DNA of 20,207 nucleotides from a virus: positions 1 through 20,207 of the IMG/VR virus record IMGVR_UViG_3300027859_000458; one strand, 5' to 3'. A program made the position numbers and the translations under genes. Numbering within the stretch: position 1 is the first letter of the stretch; every line of letters starts with the position of its first letter. The notes under the pieces were generated by a model, which made no database searches, was not told where the DNA came from, and worked only from the letters and a program-made list of their open reading frames with translations. Shown one piece after another: positions 1 to 5,836 of the stretch.

Positions 1-1163
1 GGGTCTAAATAGTGTTCGAACTGTTTCTTAATTTGTTGTCGTAGTTTGTATTGTTCTCCAAAGCGTAGCCAGAACTCTTGTACAGATATAAGTGTCATTG
101 ATACTGTACTATAACTAAAATCTATAAGTGTATTGTTACGTGCAAACCATACTGCAGCTGCAAACTGCACGACATATAAAAGTCCGACCCCCGCCATAGA
201 ACCTGTTACAGGCGATAACCGTATTATAACTATTGCTAATGATAAGACCCCCACTAATATAAGTAATTCATATAACATAGCTGCGCCTGGTATCTGTGGT
301 ACATCTACAGTCATACTTTCTGCTAGGGCTGCTTGTACGTGGTGTGGGTATTTTAGTCCATCACTTGTGGCTATTTGCGGCATGACCCCTTTAGCACTAA
401 CACCTATAAAAACAAATTTGCCTTCGACATTCATTTCATCTAGGGTTGTACTAGGTGTATCTATCCAGGATACCCAACGTCTGCCTATATTATCTACAGG
501 TATCTCTGCATAGCCAGGCACAGTAAGTTCTTCTATCTGACCTTGTTGCCCTTTTATTATATAAGTATCTGCACCTGCAAACATTTTAATAACTTGTACG
601 CCAAACGATGGAGTCCAACCGTCTGGAGTCTGAAGTAGTAAAGGTAAACGTCTGACTAAGTTATCTACATCGGTTCGTGCAACAGCGAGTCCCTGGTATG
701 CTGCATCTGTAAGTGGGAAAGTATTTCCTATGACACCTTCTGATTCAATACCTTTAATCGGTATACCATCTCCTAATATCACTGTGCCTGTAGTTGGTGC
801 ATAAGAAGAACCTCCTTCGAAAGTAGCTATAACACTTGGTAGTTGTAGTAAAGCATCGGCAAAAGCTTGGTCGCCACCAAACCTATCTGCCTGCGGAAAT
901 GCAACAACCCAACCTACACCTACAGCTCCTGCTTCCTTTAAATCTAATTGTATTCGTGCAAGGTCTTGTCGCGGGTAGGGCCAACCGCCCGCAAGTGCTA
1001 CATCTTCTTCTGTTATATCTAACGTTACAAACCAGCCAGATGGTTCTGGTGTTTGCACGAGAGCGTCAAAGGTTTTTAGTTTAAGTATTTCTAATGCCTG
1101 CCAGTTAAGCAGTAACGGAATACATAGTATTGGTATGCTTATGAGCGAAATCCATTTCTTCAT
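1..1163 (-). CDS. CHASE2-domain membrane sensor, 3' end cut by window edge
   Basis: I translated this frame by hand from ATG at 1163 to the left edge; 387 residues are visible with no stop. It shows an N-terminal membrane anchor (about residues 5-20), a long extracytoplasmic region (about 25-290), and three hydrophobic helices (about 297-315, 320-340, 347-363). The segment GKFVFIGVSAKG (248-259) matches the end of CHASE2 domains. CHASE2 is known as an extracellular sensory domain on cyclases, kinases and diguanylate cyclases. The visible protein ends in a basic linker and QFEHYLDP, which resembles the linker found just before class III adenylate/guanylate cyclase domains. A cyclase output domain beyond the edge is inference. 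The start overlaps the FecR gene stop as ATGA, so the two are probably translationally coupled. An alternative is another CHASE2 output module. The catalytic part is not visible. Confidence 0.85.
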   Translation of the reverse strand, partial: MKKWISLISIPILCIPLLLNWQALEILKLKTFDALVQTPEPSGWFVTLDITEEDVALAGGWPYPRQDLARIQLDLKEAGAVGVGWVVAFPQADRFGGDQAFADALLQLPSVIATFEGGSSYAPTTGTVILGDGIPIKGIESEGVIGNTFPLTDAAYQGLAVARTDVDNLVRRLPLLLQTPDGWTPSFGVQVIKMFAGADTYIIKGQQGQIEELTVPGYAEIPVDNIGRRWVSWIDTPSTTLDEMNVEGKFVFIGVSAKGVMPQIATSDGLKYPHHVQAALAESMTVDVPQIPGAAMLYELLILVGVLSLAIVIIRLSPVTGSMAGVGLLYVVQFAAAVWFARNNTLIDFSYSTVSMTLISVQEFWLRFGEQYKLRQQIKKQFEHYLD

Positions 1164-2314
1164 CCTGACCCCTGGGTGATGGTTATAGTAGAATTGCCTC
1201 CACCATTTACCACAATTTGTTGGTATTTACCGTCCTGTATTAATATTATAGTGTACCCTTGCGACGCATCCACGGTCAACTGAGCATTCTGCACAACTTT
1301 TCTCTGGAACGCTATCTGATCTCCCTGGAGTATAGTAATAATCTGTGTTTCTAAATCTTGTCCTATCTGTGTGCCTTGTACTAAAGAGCCTGTGGATAAG
1401 TTGTCCGAATCAAGTTGGTCTATCTCTTCTATAATGGCTAATAAGTCTTCAAAAAAGTTTACATCTAAAAAGTTAATGTCTAGTTCAGTAAACTCTAGTG
1501 CGTCTTCAGCTAGATAATCTATCTCTAAGTCATTAAACTCTAAGTAATCTATATCTAGTATAGCTCCACTATCTGCTACGGACGCTGTGGACATATCTGT
1601 GGATAACTCTGATTCTTTTGGGGGACTGACTATTAACATGTTATCTATTACATCTAATGTGAGGTCTAAAATAACAGGTTTAGTAGGATTACTTTCCCAT
1701 ACTTCTACTGTAGTAGCTTGATAGGGTTTATTAAGAGTAACAGTACCTGTAGCAGTAGTAACAAGTATCTCACCACTAGAAATACCATTAGCGTCAGGTA
1801 GTAAAATAATGAGAGAACGCCCCAGTTCATCAACCGTGCAGGTAAAATCTGTACCTCTGATAGCAATATCAGCGGTAGGGGTAGATAGTCTAATGTTCTT
1901 TTTATCAATTTTACCTAACTTACTACTTATAAATCTGGCTGTGCCATTTGCAAATCGCATAGCCATCTCACCTTTAGATGGGTCTGGATCATAAATATAC
2001 TTAGTAATTACGAGCTTTGAGTGCTCGGTTAATTTAACAATGGAATCATCTAAAAAGGTAATAGCTATTCGACCCGCAGTTGTGCGGACATCGTCCATTT
2101 GTTGGATGTCAAAATCCAACTCAGCCCCGTAGGGCTGGTCGCGTATTACTTCAGCAGTGCCTGTTAACTCTGATATATCTCCAATGTTAACAACCGGTGC
2201 TTGTGCCGCCGTCGTTTTGTACGACACACACAGTACCATTGTTACCATTAGAAATAATTTTGAGCCAGTCGCTAGCCAACGTAGATGATTGAGTAATGTT
2301 GTAAGTTCTGCCAT
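1160..2314 (-). CDS. Secreted FecR-domain protein
   Basis: A 384-residue protein. Residues 1-39 look like a signal peptide with a long n-region (R12 and K19 positive), a hydrophobic core around 20-30, and a cleavage-like TTAAQA. A FecR domain follows at about 42-200, including FLDDS, a KLTEHSKL-like strand and STPTADIAIRGTDF. It lacks the N-terminal cytoplasmic part of classical FecR anti-sigma regulators, so it is a periplasmic or exported FecR-fold protein of unknown role. The region around 250-295 is very acidic, with repeated Leu-Asp/Glu-Ile/Phe motifs, and the C-terminus is Thr/Gly/Gln-rich (ends ITITQGSG). The start at 2314 overlaps the curlin-like gene by 128 bases. In-frame ATGs at 2248 and 2239 would shorten the overlap but leave a signal peptide without positive charge. 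FecR-CHASE2 pairs are, from memory, a recurring bacterial neighbourhood, which supports a functional link. Confidence 0.85.
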   Translation of the reverse strand: MAELTTLLNHLRWLATGSKLFLMVTMVLCVSYKTTAAQAPVVNIGDISELTGTAEVIRDQPYGAELDFDIQQMDDVRTTAGRIAITFLDDSIVKLTEHSKLVITKYIYDPDPSKGEMAMRFANGTARFISSKLGKIDKKNIRLSTPTADIAIRGTDFTCTVDELGRSLIILLPDANGISSGEILVTTATGTVTLNKPYQATTVEVWESNPTKPVILDLTLDVIDNMLIVSPPKESELSTDMSTASVADSGAILDIDYLEFNDLEIDYLAEDALEFTELDINFLDVNFFEDLLAIIEEIDQLDSDNLSTGSLVQGTQIGQDLETQIITILQGDQIAFQRKVVQNAQLTVDASQGYTIILIQDGKYQQIVVNGGGNSTITITQGSG

Positions 2315-2885
2315 TGCCTGTCTGATCTAAATAGAAATAGCCACTCTGATATCCACTACCATCAAAGGTAACAGAGTTAGAGTCTCCATCTATATCTACA
2401 TATGATGTACCTAAATCATAGTCTATACCAAAATCGAGAGTGTTAGAGTCTCCATTGATAATCCAATCTAGGTCAAGAGTAGAAGCAAGAGCATTTGTTG
2501 CAACATCCAAAGTAAATTCATTACTTGAACCTGTTACATCTACATTGTAGTCGCCTGAGTCAGCACCGTAAGTATCGGTTGGGTCTACTTGTATGTCGAA
2601 TATATTGCTATCTCCATCAAACTCAAAGAATCCTGTGATGTTATCACCTAAGATATCACCTAAGAATTGGTTTGAGCTACCTATTTGATTTATATCTAAA
2701 GTAAGATTTAAACCATCTAAGTCAAGAGCCGTCATAGTACCTGCAACAGCATCTGTTCCACCAATAATGTTGGAAGAACCTAACTGTTCTAAGTCTATGT
2801 TAGCATTGTTTCCAGACTGATCTATATAGATTTCATTGTCTGCATACAAAAAGCCAACTAATAGTAAGGGTAAAAGTTTTCTCAT
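2187..2885 (-). CDS. Curlin-repeat (CsgA/CsgB-like) secreted protein
   Basis: A 232-residue protein. I chose ATG at 2885 because it has a GGAG ribosome site six bases upstream and forms an ATGA overlap with the CsgG stop. An upstream TTG at 2897 lies within that ribosome site context. MRKLLPLLLVGFLYA is a good signal peptide. The mature part has about eight spaced motifs of the form Q-x-G-x-x-N or D-G-D-S-N (first QSGNNANIDLEQLGSSN at 23-39, last DQTGNGRTYNITQ near 187-199). These match the Q-x-G-x(x)-N core of curlin repeats, although the middle units replace Gln by Asp or Val. The protein is strongly acidic, rich in Asp, Ser, Asn and Gly, and ends in a Cys-containing tail. It directly follows CsgF and CsgG, the curli secretion proteins, so an exported amyloid-like fibre subunit is the best reading. 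Amyloid formation itself is inference. Confidence 0.8.
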   Translation of the reverse strand: MRKLLPLLLVGFLYADNEIYIDQSGNNANIDLEQLGSSNIIGGTDAVAGTMTALDLDGLNLTLDINQIGSSNQFLGDILGDNITGFFEFDGDSNIFDIQVDPTDTYGADSGDYNVDVTGSSNEFTLDVATNALASTLDLDWIINGDSNTLDFGIDYDLGTSYVDIDGDSNSVTFDGSGYQSGYFYLDQTGNGRTYNITQSSTLASDWLKIISNGNNGTVCVVQNDGGTSTGC

Positions 2886-3700
2886 TCGTAACTCCAATAT
2901 CCAGCTTGTTCACCCTCCGTGATAATTCCTAATACGGCGGTTTCTATAGCAGAGCGCAAAGCAAGTCCTCCAGACTCGTTTCTTACTACGCCACTTTCTA
3001 TCTCCACTAGCTCAGTGCCATCTTCAATAAAACGAAACACGTCGTCTGTTAATGATACACTAAGAATGGTCTTGGTTACTAATTTCTCAACCAGTACCTG
3101 ACCGCTACTAACTGATATAAGACGTAGCTGGATCGTCAAAGTATCAGTTCTGTAGGCCTTAGATATACCAATACCTAAATAACGAGCTCCCGCGCCGCCG
3201 CTGGTCTCGTTCGCTTCGTACGACACGACAGAACCTTCTATAAGAAGGCCAGCAAACAATAACGTCTGTAATTTATTGGCGTCATTATTTTGCTCTCTGG
3301 CGCTACGTATGATTTGTCTTTCTTTTGTGAGGTTGTCGATTCCTATACGCTCGACCACGGTAAAAAAACCACCGTTATTGCTACCTGCATCCTTTAATGC
3401 TTTTATAAGGTATGCACTAGGGCTCTGCGTTACAGCTGTAGAAAAGCTAGCATACATAGAGTTACTAAGTCTTTGTCCTGTTTGGTCTGTAAATGCACTT
3501 GCGTACACTGCAACAGTTGGTTTTCTAAGGGGTGTACGAACATCAGCTAAAGCAGTTACAACCAGCTCGCTTATGGCTGCTTCTTCTATTTTTTTAGCCG
3601 GGGCTATATTATTTTCTATGGGGTCAAAAAGTAATGACGCGCAACTAGAAAGTAAAAGAACCGATAGGCACAGTAATTTCGGTGACATTCCCTTCTGCAT
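2882..3700 (-). CDS. csgG: CsgG-like outer-membrane curli secretion lipoprotein
   Basis: A 272-residue lipoprotein; E. coli CsgG is 277. A lipobox LSSC puts the acylated Cys at residue 20. Family landmarks are clear against remembered E. coli CsgG: FSTAVTQSPSA (86-96), VVERIGIDNLTKERQIIR (115-132), IEGSVVSYEAN (154-164), GGAGARYLGIG (168-178), KTILSVSLTDDVFRFIE (210-226) and SAIETAVLGII (250-260). CsgG forms a nonameric outer-membrane pore that exports curli subunits. F86 matches the constriction Phe (mature F56 of E. coli); the neighbouring Asn is Ser and the Tyr is not kept. The gene overlaps CsgF by 56 bases. An alternative ATG at 3688 has AGAAGGG very close upstream and is also possible. 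Such a pore in a phage implies a diderm host. Known from memory, unchecked: csgGF homologues have been noted in some marine phages. Confidence 0.95.
   Translation of the reverse strand: MQKGMSPKLLCLSVLLLSSCASLLFDPIENNIAPAKKIEEAAISELVVTALADVRTPLRKPTVAVYASAFTDQTGQRLSNSMYASFSTAVTQSPSAYLIKALKDAGSNNGGFFTVVERIGIDNLTKERQIIRSAREQNNDANKLQTLLFAGLLIEGSVVSYEANETSGGAGARYLGIGISKAYRTDTLTIQLRLISVSSGQVLVEKLVTKTILSVSLTDDVFRFIEDGTELVEIESGVVRNESGGLALRSAIETAVLGIITEGEQAGYWSYE
2892..2895 (-). promoter_or_regulatory. Ribosome binding site that sets the curlin-like gene start
   Basis: GGAG lies six bases upstream of the ATG at 2885, inside the last codons of the CsgG gene. It supports 2885 over the in-frame TTG at 2897 as the start codon. 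Confidence 0.7.
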
Positions 3701-4091
3701 CTGTAATCTTGAGTGTAATCATTGTGCCGTCCTCACTTACAGAATACTCAATGGTATTACCCATTAGTTCTAGTATGCCACTTGTGCTTGGGTTTTCACC
3801 AAACAAAGCATCTACTAGCTGTCTACTTAGCTGTGCATATATTCTAGACTCAAGGTTTCTTATAAATCTAGCCAGCGTAGTGTTTTCGGCGTCCCGTTTT
3901 AGCTGTTCCTTATATGCTTTAAGTTCAGCCTTGTTTGCTTCTTTCCTATTATACTCTTGGTTTTCAATAGTCAAATAGTGAGAAGATGTTCCTACCCCAC
4001 TAAAGCTAGGGTTCTTAAATCCGTGTGTCATCTTGTCTGCATTAACTGCAAGACAAAAAACTAATAATAAACTAATCTTTCCTTTGGTCAT
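3645..4091 (-). CDS. csgF: CsgF-like curli assembly protein
   Basis: A 148-residue protein; E. coli CsgF is 138. A signal peptide (residues 1-18, ending AVNA) is followed by DKMTHGFKNPSFSGVGTSS, closely paralleling the start of mature E. coli CsgF (GTMTFQFRNPNFGG). In CsgF that N-terminal stretch inserts into the CsgG channel and makes a second constriction. A charged helical middle (about 47-93) and a C-terminal beta-rich domain (TEITVPIGSF near the end) also fit. The gene lies immediately upstream of csgG and overlaps it, and its own start overlaps the small membrane coiled-coil gene by 20 bases. No CsgE or CsgB was found beside it. Confidence 0.9.
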   Translation of the reverse strand: MTKGKISLLLVFCLAVNADKMTHGFKNPSFSGVGTSSHYLTIENQEYNRKEANKAELKAYKEQLKRDAENTTLARFIRNLESRIYAQLSRQLVDALFGENPSTSGILELMGNTIEYSVSEDGTMITLKITDAEGNVTEITVPIGSFTF

Positions 4092-4422
4092 CTCTATCTG
4101 CTTTAGCTATCTTGTTGCTATCAATAAGCTGCGGCACTCCTAAAATAGTTTTAATTAACGTATCCTGTCTAATAATCTCATTGTCTAGGCTACGAATCCT
4201 ATCTATTAAGGCTACCAGTATACCATGCTGTGAGTCAAGTTTACCGCCAAGCCGTTCTTCTATAGCTGCGATTTGTTCTGCAACTTTTTCATCTACTACG
4301 TCTAGTTTAGTTTCCATGCCATCAACAATACGCATGATTAGTTTGTAGATAAACCACCCTAAACCTAAGGCTGCTGCAATAGGAAACCCAACTTCTTGTA
4401 TAAGGGTTACTGCGGAATCCAT
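4072..4422 (-). CDS. Small membrane protein with coiled coil, possibly holin-related
   Basis: A 116-residue protein with one hydrophobic helix near the N-terminus (about residues 11-31, around FPIAAALGLGWFIYKLI), then a long charged helical region (about 35-92) likely to form a coiled coil, and a hydrophilic tail. This topology is like BhlA/UviB- or XhlA-type phage lysis accessory proteins, but no diagnostic motif was recognised. It starts in a TAATG overlap with the 3TM holin gene stop and overlaps csgF, placing it between lysis and curli genes. A role in holin function or in anchoring is inference. Confidence 0.55.
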   Translation of the reverse strand: MDSAVTLIQEVGFPIAAALGLGWFIYKLIMRIVDGMETKLDVVDEKVAEQIAAIEERLGGKLDSQHGILVALIDRIRSLDNEIIRQDTLIKTILGVPQLIDSNKIAKADRDDQRKD

Positions 4423-4892
4423 TAGCTATCTTTATTGGAGGCCCCGAAATAAAAGGATATGACTGCAGACGCTAAGCCACCTAGGTAGCCTAGAACCAGA
4501 TTTATCAGGGCCTCACTATTTTGCTCTGGTGGTTGGAGAGTAACGAGAAAGATATAACCAAGGAAACCACCAACCATAGCTATACCAATTATTCTAGCAG
4601 TCCAGTCTTTACTAAAAGTCTTTCGTGCATCTTGTTTTTCTTGTGTTTCTAGTTTGTATATATCAACATCAAGTTCTTTCATCTTAGCTTCGAACTCTTT
4701 CTCTACCTTCTTAATTTCTAATAGTTGTTCAGGTGTAGCAGTTGCAATTGCTTTCTCCAATGACACGGGATCATTATCACACCCAAGAACTTTTGATATA
4801 GCATCCCCTGCCATGCCACCTAATGGACCACCTAGTGCGGTGCCCAGTGTTGGAGCTACGCTCCCGATTATGTTACTTAATAACTTCTTCAT
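4422..4892 (-). CDS. Phage holin, 3TM (gene-transfer-agent type)
   Basis: A 156-residue protein from ATG at 4892 (the in-frame TTG at 4901 is less likely). The N-terminus is Gly/Ala-rich and weakly hydrophobic (IIGSVAPTLGTALGGPLGG). A charged amphipathic stretch follows (TPEQLLEIKKVEKEFEAKM...), then two strong membrane helices (about 100-118 and 129-147), ending in ISFYFGAS. This layout fits the GTA-type 3TM holin family, in which the holin permeabilises the inner membrane at the end of infection. It overlaps the nuclease gene by 20 bases and precedes the small membrane coiled-coil gene. The matching T4-type lysozyme is about 6.4 kb upstream, not adjacent. Confidence 0.8.
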   Translation of the reverse strand: MKKLLSNIIGSVAPTLGTALGGPLGGMAGDAISKVLGCDNDPVSLEKAIATATPEQLLEIKKVEKEFEAKMKELDVDIYKLETQEKQDARKTFSKDWTARIIGIAMVGGFLGYIFLVTLQPPEQNSEALINLVLGYLGGLASAVISFYFGASNKDS

Positions 4893-5295
4893 ATTTGCCA
4901 AGCTTTAACAGCTCCTCCTTGTTTGCTAAATGTTGTGCTTCTATATCATCCTTGCTTTGGCCTGTGTAGGCAACAGCAAGATAATTATCAATAAGCGCTT
5001 GGTTTAGGTCTACGTCATCTGCAACGATAACGCCTAGAACTCTACCGAACTTCCCTTTCTTGTCTAGTTTTGTTTGTATGACTAAATTGTCAGCGTGTAA
5101 AATACAGTCAGATAAAAATTTTCCAGCTAGTTTACCCCTAGCTTTTTCATCTAAGTCTCTTGTTCGTGATTCTGGTGTGTCGATTCCGTATAGTCTGACA
5201 CGGGATTTATAAACTATATCAAAACCTAAGTCTATTTCAGCGTCTACTGTGTCGCCATCTACAACCCTGGTTATATTACATTTATACTCGTACAT
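4873..5295 (-). CDS. Thermonuclease (SNase)-family nuclease
   Basis: A 140-residue protein with the full staphylococcal-nuclease signature: VVDGDTV (D15), RLYGIDTPESR (R34, D39, T40, E42) and GKFGRVLGV (R85). The catalytic Arg-Glu-Arg and the calcium-binding Asp/Thr residues of the family are all present. No signal peptide is seen, so it should act in the host cytoplasm, for example in degrading host DNA or recycling nucleotides; that role is inference. It starts in a TAATG overlap with the small basic gene. Confidence 0.92.
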   Translation of the reverse strand: MYEYKCNITRVVDGDTVDAEIDLGFDIVYKSRVRLYGIDTPESRTRDLDEKARGKLAGKFLSDCILHADNLVIQTKLDKKGKFGRVLGVIVADDVDLNQALIDNYLAVAYTGQSKDDIEAQHLANKEELLKLGKYEEVIK

Positions 5296-5489
5296 TATTT
5301 GCCTACAGCACTTTGAGCTTTCTTATGTGCAGCTCTAAAAGTAGAGCCTTTCATCATAAGGTTCTTCATATATTTCATATGTTTAGTAGAATGATGCTTA
5401 GAATGCCTTTTCATACTTGCCTCTTGTCTTTTAGTAAGAGACTTCTTACGTGTTGGTTTCTTTCTAGTTGTTTTTTTCTTGTACGCCAT
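5295..5489 (-). CDS. Small Lys/His-rich basic protein
   Basis: A 64-residue protein, very rich in Lys, Arg and His. The first 18 residues are almost all basic (KKKTTRKKPTRKKS), followed by LTKRQEASMKRHSKHH and a C-terminal GSTFRAAHKKAQSAVGK. I recall similar small basic proteins in marine phage genomes but know no function. Nucleic-acid binding is the simplest guess from charge. The TAATG overlap with the nuclease gene supports it being real. Confidence 0.7.
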   Translation of the reverse strand: MAYKKKTTRKKPTRKKSLTKRQEASMKRHSKHHSTKHMKYMKNLMMKGSTFRAAHKKAQSAVGK

Positions 5490-5500
5490 GTCTTATATTA

Positions 5501-5836
5501 TCACGTTCCATCCATTTCTGCATGTCCATAAAGCTGCCAGGTATAATACCCATCGAAATCTGAAGTAACCATACCATCTTTAAACCAGTCAATCATATTT
5601 TGATTTGTTACACTTGCTAAAGGTATAAAGCTACCAGGCAAATCTGCATCCTGTAAATAAAAATAATCTAATGCTTTTGTTTCATTAGTAGTTATTGTTT
5701 TCGTATTGTCAGCTTGATCTACAGCCGTAACACTAATTGTTACAGAACACACTAACGGCGTAGAATCAGTGCCTGAACGACGCACGGACTCATGACTCAC
5801 ATATTCATATGTATAGTTAAAATTATGAATAGCCAT
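5501..5836 (-). CDS. Unknown protein, likely virion-associated
   Basis: A 111-residue protein, acidic and beta-rich in appearance, with no signal peptide or membrane helix. It starts as a TAATG overlap with the stop of the J-like fibre gene, implying co-translation. It lies just downstream of tail genes, so it may be a small tail or chaperone protein; I do not recognise the family. Confidence 0.7.
   Translation of the reverse strand: MAIHNFNYTYEYVSHESVRRSGTDSTPLVCSVTISVTAVDQADNTKTITTNETKALDYFYLQDADLPGSFIPLASVTNQNMIDWFKDGMVTSDFDGYYTWQLYGHAEMDGT

Noticed and set aside
133-1084. Plus-strand frames in the leftmost kilobase
   Set aside because: They are opposite the CHASE2 frame, which is continuous over the whole stretch and has recognisable CHASE2 motifs and membrane helices.
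1705-1908. Leu-rich 67-residue frame inside the FecR gene
   Set aside because: It lies within the FecR-domain coding region in another frame, with no ribosome site or family match.
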